Assembly: GCA_024232965.1 (NCBI GenBank) | Contig: JACKQF010000001.1 | Coordinates: 744,001 to 808,000, forward strand | Length of the DNA stretch: 64,000 bases | DNA from: Verrucomicrobiaceae bacterium | Lineage (GTDB): Bacteria > Verrucomicrobiota > Verrucomicrobiia > Verrucomicrobiales > Verrucomicrobiaceae | Direction of reading: 5' to 3' | Part shown: in pieces, positions 35,168-42,802 of the stretch | Numbering within the stretch: position 1 is the first letter of the stretch | How the letters are laid out: each line of letters starts with the position of its first letter | Position numbers and translations under genes: made by a program | The notes under the pieces: model-generated | Told to the model about the DNA's origin: nothing | Database searches by the model: none | Seen by the model: only the letters and a program-made list of their open reading frames with translations

Positions 35168-37258
35168 TCAATCGCGGATGGTGAATTCTGCGGCACAGAG
35201 CAGGGATTGCGCGAAAATGACGAGGGCGTCACGCCGTGCGGCGTCTCTCTCGAGTTTCAGCCCGGCTTCGGTCTCGAATAGAAACGCGTTCGCCAATTCC
35301 CGCTCCTTGTTGGTGGGAGGTCGGGAGAAGGCAGTGAGCCAGGCGAAGTCGAGCTGCTCCAGCAGCGACTTCTGTGCGATTCGATGGGCGAAGCCTTCCG
35401 CCTGACGGCGCACAAAGGCGGAGTTCAGCGCGTGCAGTGCCTGGAGCGGCACGGTGGTCGTTTCGCGGGCACCCATGACGTTGCTGGCGTCCGGTGCGTC
35501 GTAGAGTTCCATCATTTCGGGCAGCACGCTGCGCACTCGCGGCAGATACACGCTGCGCACGGGTGCTTCGATTTTGCGGATCTCTGGCTCGAAAACAGCC
35601 TGGCCCACAGTTCCTTCGCCTGCGGCGGCAATGAGCGGCTTTGCGGGCCGGGCGAGGTCGAGTTTGCCGCTCACGGCGAGCATCGCATCACGCACAGCCT
35701 CGGCTTCGAGACGACGCGGACTCATGCGCCAGAGAAGCAGGTTGTCGGGATCGTGGTCGAACTTGTCTTCATCAAAGGCGGATGCCTGCTGCCAGGTGCG
35801 CGTGAGCACGAGTTCGCGAATGAGTGATTTGAGCGACCACTTGTGCTCAATGAGGCGCAGGGCGAGAAAGTCGAGCAACTCGGGATGCGTGGACTTGTCA
35901 CCCGTGAGGCCGAAGTCGTCCACAGTGCGGACAAGGCCTTGGCCAAAGAGCCAGTGCCATGCGCGGTTGGCGATGACACGGGCTGTCAGCGGATTGCGCG
36001 GGCTGGCGAGCCAGTCGGCGAGTTGCAGGCGTCCGCTGCCTTCGCGCACACGCAGCACGGGAGGTGCGGATTGCGGATGCAGCGCATGCAGAAAGCCGGG
36101 AGCGACGAGAGAGCCGGGCTTGTCCAGCTCGCCACGCTCCAGAATGCGTGTCTCCAGCGGTGCATCGCGATCCTGCACGCCCATGACGAAGGTGAGCGGG
36201 TTGCCCTGGGCATCGTAGGATTGCATCAGCGCCTCGCTTTCATCCCGCTGCGTGCGTGAGCGCCGCAGCATCGCACGCGTGACACCATCGCCGCCGCGAA
36301 TGGTGCGCATGATGTCATCCATCTTCTGCGCGGCGGCCTCCCGCTCGGCTTTCATGTTCGCGAGCTGCTGCGCGGTCAAAGCATCGCGCCCCGCGGGCAA
36401 ACCCATGCCAGTGACATCGAGCAGCGTGGAATACTGCCGCGACTGCGCCTTGATGAGGCCGTAGTGCGTCTCCGTGTTCCGAAAAATGGCAGCGAGCGCG
36501 TAGTAGTCTGCCTGCGGGATGGGATCTGTCTTGTGATCGTGGCACCGCGCACACGAAACGGTGAGGCCGAGAAAGGCGCGAGTGGTCGCATCAATCTGCT
36601 CGTCCACCAGATCGGCAAAAAACTTTCGATCTTCGACCTCGCCGACGAGTTTTTGACCCACGGCGAGGAAACCCGTGGCGACGAGGTTCTGCGCCCACTC
36701 CTTGTCCGACGAGATCGGCAACAAATCACCCGCGATCTGCTCGCGGATGAAGCGGTCGAAGGGCTTGTCCGCATTCAGGCTGTCGATGACATAGTCTCGA
36801 TAGCGCCAGGCATGGAGATGGATGCCGTTGGCGTCACCGCCGGTGGATTCGGCAAAGCGTGCCACATCGAGCCAGTGCTGGCCCCAATGCTCGCCGAAGC
36901 GTGGTGACTTGAGCAGCGAGTCCACCAGCGCGGCGATGGCGGTTTGATTCAGCTCAGGCCCGATTTCACGATTCCAGTGCTCCATCACGTCCGCAGCAGG
37001 CGGCAGCCCGCAGAGCGCAAAGAACAAGCGGCGCACAAGCACGCGTGGTTCTGCTGCTTTGGACGGTGACAGGCCTTTTTGCTCCTGCACTGCCAAAATG
37101 AAGCGATCCACCATGCCGAGCGGCCATTCGGTTTTTTTCACCACTGGCGGTGAAACCACTACTGGCGGGCGAAAAGACCAGAACACCTCCTTGTTCGCAC
37201 TCTGCTGGGCGAGACAGGTCGGGGCGGTGAGCAGGGTCAGCAGAAGCAATCGTTTCAT
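35168..37258 (-). CDS. PSD1-type protein lacking its own cytochrome domain (DUF1549 - DUF1553)
   Basis: The 696-residue exported protein (signal MKRLLLLTLLTAPTCLA) goes straight into DUF1549 (MVDRFILAVQEQKGLSPS, RRLFFALCGLPPA, RFGEHWGQHWLDVARFAEST, EQIAGDLLP, SCARCHDHKTDPIP). DUF1553 follows (LADWLASPRNPLTARVIANRAW, DDFGLTGDKSTHPELLDFLA, SPRRLEAEAVRDAML). The usual N-terminal cytochrome domain is missing and instead is encoded by the preceding gene, whose stop overlaps this start by 4 bp (ATGA). The DUF1501 gene follows 1 nt later. The three therefore form one operon in which a normally fused protein is split. Confidence 0.93.
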   Translation of the reverse strand: MKRLLLLTLLTAPTCLAQQSANKEVFWSFRPPVVVSPPVVKKTEWPLGMVDRFILAVQEQKGLSPSKAAEPRVLVRRLFFALCGLPPAADVMEHWNREIGPELNQTAIAALVDSLLKSPRFGEHWGQHWLDVARFAESTGGDANGIHLHAWRYRDYVIDSLNADKPFDRFIREQIAGDLLPISSDKEWAQNLVATGFLAVGQKLVGEVEDRKFFADLVDEQIDATTRAFLGLTVSCARCHDHKTDPIPQADYYALAAIFRNTETHYGLIKAQSRQYSTLLDVTGMGLPAGRDALTAQQLANMKAEREAAAQKMDDIMRTIRGGDGVTRAMLRRSRTQRDESEALMQSYDAQGNPLTFVMGVQDRDAPLETRILERGELDKPGSLVAPGFLHALHPQSAPPVLRVREGSGRLQLADWLASPRNPLTARVIANRAWHWLFGQGLVRTVDDFGLTGDKSTHPELLDFLALRLIEHKWSLKSLIRELVLTRTWQQASAFDEDKFDHDPDNLLLWRMSPRRLEAEAVRDAMLAVSGKLDLARPAKPLIAAAGEGTVGQAVFEPEIRKIEAPVRSVYLPRVRSVLPEMMELYDAPDASNVMGARETTTVPLQALHALNSAFVRRQAEGFAHRIAQKSLLEQLDFAWLTAFSRPPTNKERELANAFLFETEAGLKLERDAARRDALVIFAQSLLCAAEFTIRD

Positions 37259-38280
37259 GGCGTGAGCATGGTGGATTTCGCGGGCGGACGCTTGGGTTTC
37301 ACGGCAATGGGCGCATCGCTTTCCTCCTGAGCCGTGATGAGATTCAGCTCCGTGATCTGTCCGTCCTTCACGACCAGATACGCCCTCGCGCCACCCTGCC
37401 GCACCGCATCAAAGGCCGGATTCGACAACCCGCCGCTCAACTCGATGCCCACCAGCAGATCCTGCGTGCGCCGAGCCAGTGTGGCGGAGGTGATGAGCGC
37501 CTTGTCCGCGAGTTTTTGCGTCGTTTCACTGCCTCCGCCGCGCATCATGCCGCCCTTGCCCTTTCCTTTGCCCATGCCGCCACGCATCATGCCACCGCCC
37601 GCATCGTCACGAGTGTAAGTGACCGAGTTGCCGCGCACCGCCGTGAGGGTGGCGAAAAAGCCGCTGCTCTCTGTGGCAGCCGCAGGCGCGGTATTAGTCG
37701 CTACCGGAGTGGCGTTCGTGCCGAAGGGCGCACCCATCTCGATCCACTTTTTGAAATCCGCCATCACCGACGCGGAGAGCCGTTCACGCGGCGGCATTTG
37801 CAAGTCGTCATCCGCATAGGTCATCGAGACATAGAGCAAACTCTTTGCGGCATCACCCGGCACGAGTGAGGGGCCGCTGTCACCGCCCGCGATCAGCGCT
37901 GCATGCGAATCCACCGCGAGTCCGCCCTTCATTTTGCGCCCGGTCTGATGGCAGTTGAAGCACTTCTGCTGGAGCACGGGCAGGATTTTCTGATGGAAGA
38001 AGTCGGCACTGGCAGCCTGCCCTCCCTTGGCACCGGATGGCGTCTGACCCGTCGGTGTGCTTGGATGCAATGCTGGAGCCGGCGCGGGAGCTGGCACCGG
38101 TGAAGGCGTCGGAGGCAAGGGTGGCATGAATCGGCCTTTGCCCTTTCCCTTTCCTTTGCCAAAACCGCCACGCATGGCCGGTGGTGGAGTTTCGCCCGGC
38201 TTTTCCGGAGTCGGTGCCTGACCATGAGCCTGCACAGTGGTGAAGGCAAAAAGCAGAATGAGGGTCGTCGGTTGCGTCAT
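37255..38280 (-). CDS. Secreted cytochrome c with Lys-Gly and Pro-Ala linkers
   Basis: The 341-residue product starts MTQPTTLILLFAFTTVQAHG, a signal peptide, chosen over an upstream start at 38343. A GKGKGKGKG stretch and a Pro/Ala-rich linker (residues about 35-95) precede a Planctomycete-type cytochrome domain: QQKCFNCHQTGRKMKGGLAVD, LLYVSMTYADDDLQMPPRERL, IEMGAPFG. After a second low-complexity stretch (GMGKGKGKGGMMRGGG) comes a short C-terminal domain (AYLVVKDGQITELNLITAQ) that I do not recognise. It supplies the heme domain missing from the PSD1 protein encoded next. A conserved DNA motif lies 17 nt upstream of its start. Confidence 0.88.
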   Translation of the reverse strand: MTQPTTLILLFAFTTVQAHGQAPTPEKPGETPPPAMRGGFGKGKGKGKGRFMPPLPPTPSPVPAPAPAPALHPSTPTGQTPSGAKGGQAASADFFHQKILPVLQQKCFNCHQTGRKMKGGLAVDSHAALIAGGDSGPSLVPGDAAKSLLYVSMTYADDDLQMPPRERLSASVMADFKKWIEMGAPFGTNATPVATNTAPAAATESSGFFATLTAVRGNSVTYTRDDAGGGMMRGGMGKGKGKGGMMRGGGSETTQKLADKALITSATLARRTQDLLVGIELSGGLSNPAFDAVRQGGARAYLVVKDGQITELNLITAQEESDAPIAVKPKRPPAKSTMLTP

Positions 38281-38297
38281 GAAGCCATCTTGCAGGC

Positions 38298-38319
38298 GGA
38301 AAATGACGTGAACATGATG
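38298..38319 (-). promoter_or_regulatory. Conserved motif, site 1 (facing the cytochrome operon)
   Basis: On the minus strand this reads as the shared pattern CATCATGTTCRCGTCATYTT. It matches site 2 at 19 of 22 positions in inverted orientation, 38 bp away. An ATG follows 24 nt from the TTC in all three sites. It is probably a binding site of the neighbouring OmpR-type regulator or a shared promoter element (inference). Confidence 0.55.
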
Positions 38320-38357
38320 CGCCGGGAGAAAACAAACGATCACACCTCCGCACCCGC

Positions 38358-38379
38358 CATCATGTTCGCGTCATCTTTC
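38358..38379 (+). promoter_or_regulatory. Conserved motif, site 2 (facing the regulator gene)
   Basis: This is the plus-strand copy of the shared pattern CATCATGTTCRCGTCATYTT, ending 66 nt before the response-regulator ATG. CAT/TCAT triplets recur with roughly 11-nt spacing, as expected for tandem OmpR-family sites. Autoregulation is inferred. Confidence 0.55.
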
Positions 38380-38445
38380 TTCGCCATGATGCACAGTGCC
38401 TGATTCCCGCTTTTGCAGCGGCGGCGAGCGGGCTACGCTGACCCC

Positions 38446-39126
38446 ATGCGCATCCTTGTCGTTGAAGATTCCAACCGCCTCCGCGAGTCCATCGTGACGG
38501 CGCTGCGGCGCAGTGGCTATGCGGTCGACGCCACGGGCGACGGACGTGAGGGACTGGAGATGGCGGAGGATCATCCTTACGATGCCGCCATCCTCGACAT
38601 CATGTTGCCTTCGCTGGATGGCGTCAGCATCCTCAAGACGCTGCGTGCAGCGGGCAATCGCACGCCTGTTATGTTTCTCACGGCGAAGGACGCTGTTTCC
38701 GATCGTGTGGCCGGTTTGCGCAGTGGAGCGGATGATTATCTCGTCAAACCCTTCGCCCTGGAGGAACTGCTGGCTCGCGTGGAGGCGCTGTGCCGCCGTG
38801 GTTATCAAAAAGCCGCCAGCGAGACGACTCTGGCCGACCTGACCCTCGATTCGACGGCGAAAACGGCCACACGAGCAGGCGTGACGCTCGACCTCACCGC
38901 GCGTGAGTTTGCGCTGCTGGAGTATCTCATGCTTCGTGCCGGCCAGATCGTCACCCGCACTCAGATCGAGGAGCACATCTATGACGATCTCGTTTCGCCC
39001 ATGAGCAACGTCGTGGACTCCGCTGTATGTGCGTTGCGGAAAAAAATCGCCGTGAGTGAGAATTCGCTGCCGCTGATTCACACCCGGCGCGGACAGGGCT
39101 ATGTGATGGAGGCGCGTCCCGCATGA
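38446..39126 (+). CDS. OmpR/CusR-type response regulator
   Basis: The 226-residue protein has a receiver domain (MRILVVEDSNRLRESIV, phosphoacceptor D51 in ILDIMLPSLDG, FLTAKD, DYLVKPF) and a C-terminal winged-helix DNA-binding domain (LTAREFALLEYLMLRAGQIV, HIYDD, SNVVDSAVCALRKKI, IHTRRGQGYVM). The start at 38446 matches the usual receiver N-terminus; an earlier start at 38413 is unlikely. Its stop overlaps the kinase start by 4 bp. It most resembles regulators of the metal or envelope-stress type. The conserved motif upstream of this gene, of the cytochrome operon and of the Lys-Gly protein gene defines its probable regulon (inference). Confidence 0.95.
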   Translation: MRILVVEDSNRLRESIVTALRRSGYAVDATGDGREGLEMAEDHPYDAAILDIMLPSLDGVSILKTLRAAGNRTPVMFLTAKDAVSDRVAGLRSGADDYLVKPFALEELLARVEALCRRGYQKAASETTLADLTLDSTAKTATRAGVTLDLTAREFALLEYLMLRAGQIVTRTQIEEHIYDDLVSPMSNVVDSAVCALRKKIAVSENSLPLIHTRRGQGYVMEARPA

Positions 39127-40529
39127 GGTCGATCAAACAGCGCCTCATGCTCTGGCTGCTCGCCGGATTGGCCGTGCTATGGTGCGCTACCGGCGCGGGC
39201 ATCTATTTCAGTGTCAGGCACAGCCTGTATCAATCCATCGACACCGCGCTTGCCTTGGACGCACGGCTTGCCCGCTTCACCGCACTCGGCGATTCCGACT
39301 CCGAGGATGGCACCGCGCGAGGCCGAGGTCAGCGATTGCAAGATCGTCTGGCGGACTATCACGACCCTCAGGGCCGCTCATTCTATCAGGTGTGGAATAG
39401 CCAAGGCGAGGTCAGCGAGCGTTCCGAGAGCCTCGGTGATGCCACGTTGCCAAAAATGGACATCTCCGGGAACGATCCCGTTTTTTCATCCACGGTCCTC
39501 GCGGATGGTCGCGCCGTTCGGCTCATGAGCTTTCGCACGGCGGCAGCAGGCGGTGGTGGACCAAAAGGCAAGGGCAAGGGGCGTCATGGTGCTGGCTCCA
39601 GCCTCATCGCTTTGGCCAGGGAAACCTCGGAGATCGAAGGAACACTCACCTCATTGCTTAGCGGCATCGGCATCGCGGGCCTGCTCGCAGCAGCGGGGAC
39701 GTTTTTCCTGGTCACCATGGCTCTGCGTCATGGTCTGCGCCCCTTGAAGACGCTGAGCGAGCAGACACGAAACATCGACGCGCCATCACTGAAGGCACGC
39801 TTCGATGCCGCGCTTGCTCCCGCCGAGTTGCAGCCGATTTATGCGGCACTCAATGAGCTGCTGCACCGCCTTGAGCAGGGATTTGAGCGTGAGAGACGCT
39901 TCAGCGCCGATCTTGCCCACGAAATGCGCACGCCCGTGGCGGAACTCAAAATGCTCAGTGAGGTCGCCATCAAATGGCCAGAGCAAACTGATCCCGAGCT
40001 TCCGGCGCACACACTCGCCATCGCCTCGCAACTCGAGAACCTGATCGAAGCCCTGCTCACACTCGCCCGCCTCGAATCCGGCGAGACAGCCCTTCAACTC
40101 TCCACCGTCGCTCTCAGCGCCCTGTGTCACGAATGCCTGCAACCCTGCGCTGAAAAGGTGGAAGCAAAGCAGCTCGACCTCCGCCTCCGCTCCGAACCCG
40201 GACTCTCGATGGAAACCGATGCACGTCTGCTGCGCATCATCCTCTCCAATCTCCTCACCAACGCCGTGGAATACGCACCTGCATCCACCCGCATCGAAAT
40301 CGAACTCGATCCCGGCAGCATCACCATCGCCAATGCCGCGCCCGAGCTGACTCAAGAAGACCTGCCGCATTTGTTCGACCGCTTCTGGCGTGCTGAGCGA
40401 TCACGCAGCAACAGCGCCCACAGCGGCCTCGGCCTTGCGCTCGCCCGGCAGGCAGCCAGCGCCATCGGTTACCGGCTCGACGCATCGCTGTCTGGCGGCG
40501 TGTTGAGTTTCACGCTGAAAAAGTGCTGA
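39123..40529 (+). CDS. Membrane sensor histidine kinase with Lys-Gly tract in sensor domain
   Basis: The 468-residue kinase has TM1 at about 8-30, a periplasmic domain of about 145 residues, TM2 at about 176-201, HAMP, then H266 in FSADLAHEMRTPVAELKML, N380 in ILSNLLTNAVEYA, the G box SGLGLALARQ and a C-terminal VLSFTLKK. The sensor domain ends with an unusual basic tract GGGGPKGKGKGRHGAGS at about 141-158, just outside TM2. Similar Lys-Gly tracts occur in the divergently encoded cytochrome and in the small protein encoded next. The gene overlaps the regulator by 4 bp. The signal is unknown; a polyanion or a Lys-Gly protein is a speculative idea. Confidence 0.95.
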   Translation: MRSIKQRLMLWLLAGLAVLWCATGAGIYFSVRHSLYQSIDTALALDARLARFTALGDSDSEDGTARGRGQRLQDRLADYHDPQGRSFYQVWNSQGEVSERSESLGDATLPKMDISGNDPVFSSTVLADGRAVRLMSFRTAAAGGGGPKGKGKGRHGAGSSLIALARETSEIEGTLTSLLSGIGIAGLLAAAGTFFLVTMALRHGLRPLKTLSEQTRNIDAPSLKARFDAALAPAELQPIYAALNELLHRLEQGFERERRFSADLAHEMRTPVAELKMLSEVAIKWPEQTDPELPAHTLAIASQLENLIEALLTLARLESGETALQLSTVALSALCHECLQPCAEKVEAKQLDLRLRSEPGLSMETDARLLRIILSNLLTNAVEYAPASTRIEIELDPGSITIANAAPELTQEDLPHLFDRFWRAERSRSNSAHSGLGLALARQAASAIGYRLDASLSGGVLSFTLKKC

Positions 40530-40531
40530 GG

Positions 40532-40553
40532 CATCACCTTCGCGTCATCTTCG
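40532..40553 (+). promoter_or_regulatory. Conserved motif, site 3 (facing the Lys-Gly protein gene)
   Basis: This copy matches site 2 at 18 of 22 positions and contains the same 13 bases TTCGCGTCATCTT. Here the TTCGCG half is followed by a second TTCGCG exactly 11 nt later, a spacing typical of OmpR-family direct repeats. It ends 50 nt before the ATG at 40604. Confidence 0.55.
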
Positions 40554-40603
40554 CGAGTCATCATGGGCGTGTGATTGAAACAACCCGGTCACATCCAAAC
40601 ACC

Positions 40604-40846
40604 ATGAAGAAAACACTCATCACACTCATCGCCGCCGCGCTCGCGGTTTCCATCCCCGCCGCCTTCGCCCACGGCGGAGCCCGCATGAAAGCCGCCGCCG
40701 GCCAGGACAACCCGCCGGAAGCCGGCCCCGGAGCCATGCACGGCAAAGGAAAAGGCAAAGGTAAGGGAAAAGGCAAAGGCCAGGGCAAAGGCGGCCCCGG
40801 TCGCGGTGGCAAAGGCACGAAGGGAGGAATGGCAGAGACACCGTAA
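40604..40846 (+). CDS. Small secreted Lys-Gly repeat protein
   Basis: The 80-residue product has a signal peptide (MKKTLITLIAAALAVSIPAA, cleavage near AFA-HGG). The mature part of about 57 residues contains alternating Lys-Gly for about 16 residues and then QGKGGPGRGGKG. I recognise no family. The start at 40604 follows the KK-hydrophobic rule for signal peptides; the longer frame from 40523 does not. It follows the kinase gene by 74 nt, has its own copy of the conserved motif, and is closed by a strong terminator, so it is probably a separately induced target. The high positive charge suggests binding of polyanions such as sulfated glycans, nucleic acid or LPS (inference). Confidence 0.8.
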   Translation: MKKTLITLIAAALAVSIPAAFAHGGARMKAAAGQDNPPEAGPGAMHGKGKGKGKGKGKGQGKGGPGRGGKGTKGGMAETP

Positions 40847-40870
40847 CCGGTTCTCCTCGCCACTCATCAA

Positions 40871-40900
40871 GCCGCGCCCATCCGCAGGCGCGGCTTTTTT
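40871..40900 (+). terminator. Rho-independent terminator
   Basis: A perfect 8-bp GC stem, GCCGCGCC at 40871-40878 and GGCGCGGC at 40887-40894, has an 8-nt loop and is followed directly by six T residues. It starts 24 nt after the stop of the Lys-Gly protein gene. Confidence 0.9.
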
Positions 40901-41073
40901 GTTCTGTCAGAAATGGCAGAGATAAGTCAGGATTCCGCCAATAGTTCGTTGTCTCTCTGTCAGATTTTCATGTGTTACCTTATTAGGCTGCAATCTTTGA
41001 AACACTCTTCCAGCCCATGCTGGCATTGATCTCACCCGCGATTTGACGACGACGGATCGTGGCGACGGCACCG

Positions 41074-41130
41074 AGTTTCCTGCTCGATGAGGATGTCACG
41101 AGGATCATCGAGCGCGCATCAGCAAAGTAG
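41074..41130 (+). pseudogene. Remnant of the 3' end of a PF20091-like hydrolase gene
   Basis: The 18 codons from 41077 to the TAG at 41128-41130 encode FLLDEDVTRIIERASAK, identical to the C-terminus of the hydrolase ending at 33697. The two DNA stretches differ at 6 of 54 positions, all third-base synonymous changes, so they diverged under selection before this copy was cut. No similarity continues upstream of 41074. Its stop is 1 nt from the end of the convergent gene at 41132. Confidence 0.75.
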
Positions 41131-41131
41131 A

Positions 41132-42706
41132 TCACACGCGACGCAGCGGCTGGGAGAAGATCATGTCCACGATGGGGATCGGGGTGCGCAGGGCGGGATC
41201 GGTGCTGGCGAAGGCGGGGCCGCGCAGGGCTTTCTGATCGTGCAGCAGGGAGATGTCATGTACATGCATCTGGCGCAGCATCGCGGCGGTGAGCGGCTGG
41301 CCGCGTTGGTGGGTCTTCGGATAGGCGAAGGCCTCTACGCGAACAAAAGCGGCCTCCAGGCGTCCGGCGGAGTCGCGTTTGAGCGGAAACGCGGCCTTTG
41401 CGGCATCCACGATGCTGGCGATGCCTTGATCGGTGATGAAGCGAATTTGCACGTTGGGGCGCTTCGGATCGTTGCCGGAGACAGTGACATGCAGGGTGTC
41501 GTTTTGCACAGCGATGCGGTTGAAGCGGAAGCTGCTGCGATCATACGGCGCGATGACTTCGCCCGTCTCGCTGGCTGCGAGTGACGCGACGGAGCCAAAG
41601 AAGGTGCCGCGCCGGTAGGCGCGCAAAGCTGCGGCCTCGCGCTCGGTGGTGGTCATGGCATCAAGCTTCGGCACGAGCAGCACATTGCGACCGCGACCGT
41701 AAGTGTTGTGGTCTTTGACGAAGAATCCCCAGCAGCGTCGCCCCGTGCGCAGGATGTCATCCCAGAGCTGGTAGAAGTGCAGGCTGGGCTCGCCGCTGTG
41801 ATCGTAGAAGCCGCGGCTGGAGCCAAAGCCGGAGGTGAGCTGGTTCCACACCTCGATGCCGAGCACGCGCGGATCGAAGTCGAGCATCGGCAGGTAGTCG
41901 GCGAGCTTGCCCGTCGGGTGATTGAGCGTCATGCCGCCGCCGTCGAGATATTGCAGCATGGCAAAAGCCTCGCGGAAGACATCGCGCCAAGGGCGGTTCG
42001 TGCCCTGCATGAGTCGATACTGCGTCACGCTCATGGCATCGGCATCAAACACGAGCTTCGTCTCCAAGCAGGATGCGGTGGTGCGCAGGTAGAGCGTGTG
42101 ATTGCCCGGCGGCAGGTTGCGATCACGCACGGGCCCTTTGTCGGCAAAGCCGTTGCGGAAGTCACACTCGTTCGCGCCTTCGAGCGTGAGGCTGGCGGTT
42201 GGTTTGCCCGCTTTCGCGGCGAGACGCACGTCCAGCCGATACACACCGAGCCATGGACGCTGCGCATCAAAGACGTCCAGGCCATCAAAACCATGCGCGA
42301 TGGGCGCGGTGGCGCACTCCTTGGCGCTCACGCTGCTGCCGTAACCCGTGGCGAGCAGGCTGCCGAGCGCGTTCGCATGCAGGCCCGTATCGGTGAACGA
42401 ATGGTGCTCCGCGTTCGGCGCGGCAATGAGCTGTGGATGCTTCGCGGCATAGTCCTTTGGCAGCGGATACGTCGGCGCGGAGGGGTAGTAGTTGCTAAAG
42501 GCGAGGTGGCCGTAGCCCATGTCCACAAAGCCATCGCGCGAAGCATCGGTCTGGCCTTGATGCTGATGCGACATCGACTGCAGGCACTCCCAGGCGTCCC
42601 ATTTCACCTCCGCATACGGATTGTCGAGCTCACGGCCTGTGCTTGCCATCAACGATGATGTGGCAGGCAGGGTGGCGAGCGTGGCGAGGAGTCGGCGGCG
42701 TTTCAT
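41132..42706 (-). CDS. Exported uncharacterised protein, possibly PHP-like
   Basis: The 524-residue protein begins MKRRRLLATLATLPATSSLM, a twin-arginine-like or Sec signal. I do not recognise a named family with certainty. The body has histidine-rich segments reminiscent of PHP-type metal hydrolases found with similar signals in PVC bacteria: ECLQSMSHQHQGQTDASRDGF near the start, MTLNHPTGKLADYLPML and VLGIEVWNQL in the middle, and RRCWGFFVKDHNTYGRGRNVLL later. A beta-rich C-terminal half (VTVSGNDPKRPNVQIRFITD) follows. It diverges from the Gfo/Idh/MocA gene 97 bp away and ends immediately beside the hydrolase remnant. Confidence 0.8.
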   Translation of the reverse strand: MKRRRLLATLATLPATSSLMASTGRELDNPYAEVKWDAWECLQSMSHQHQGQTDASRDGFVDMGYGHLAFSNYYPSAPTYPLPKDYAAKHPQLIAAPNAEHHSFTDTGLHANALGSLLATGYGSSVSAKECATAPIAHGFDGLDVFDAQRPWLGVYRLDVRLAAKAGKPTASLTLEGANECDFRNGFADKGPVRDRNLPPGNHTLYLRTTASCLETKLVFDADAMSVTQYRLMQGTNRPWRDVFREAFAMLQYLDGGGMTLNHPTGKLADYLPMLDFDPRVLGIEVWNQLTSGFGSSRGFYDHSGEPSLHFYQLWDDILRTGRRCWGFFVKDHNTYGRGRNVLLVPKLDAMTTTEREAAALRAYRRGTFFGSVASLAASETGEVIAPYDRSSFRFNRIAVQNDTLHVTVSGNDPKRPNVQIRFITDQGIASIVDAAKAAFPLKRDSAGRLEAAFVRVEAFAYPKTHQRGQPLTAAMLRQMHVHDISLLHDQKALRGPAFASTDPALRTPIPIVDMIFSQPLRRV

Positions 42707-42802
42707 TCAAGGTAGTCGGCCTCGACATAGGGGGCCTTTCAGCAATGAAGGACCATTCTCCGGATGAAGATTGGCGACACTTTCCTCGTATCGTCTCAAC
42801 GC

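Noticed and set aside
40740..40830. Tandem GGCAAA-type hexamers resembling a repeat array
   Set aside because: They are the codons of the Lys-Gly tract inside a gene with signal peptide and terminator. There are no spacers, so it is not a CRISPR or satellite.
40983..41108. A 41-codon minus-strand frame ending GEINASMGWKSVSKIAA
   Set aside because: The end reads like real protein and might be a remnant of another gene. But its first part is antisense to the hydrolase remnant, and there is no ribosome site or recognisable family.
33640..41130. Integrative element with att sites
   Set aside because: The direct repeats differ at six synonymous positions and no integrase, transposase or tRNA is present, so a classical site-specific insertion is not supported.
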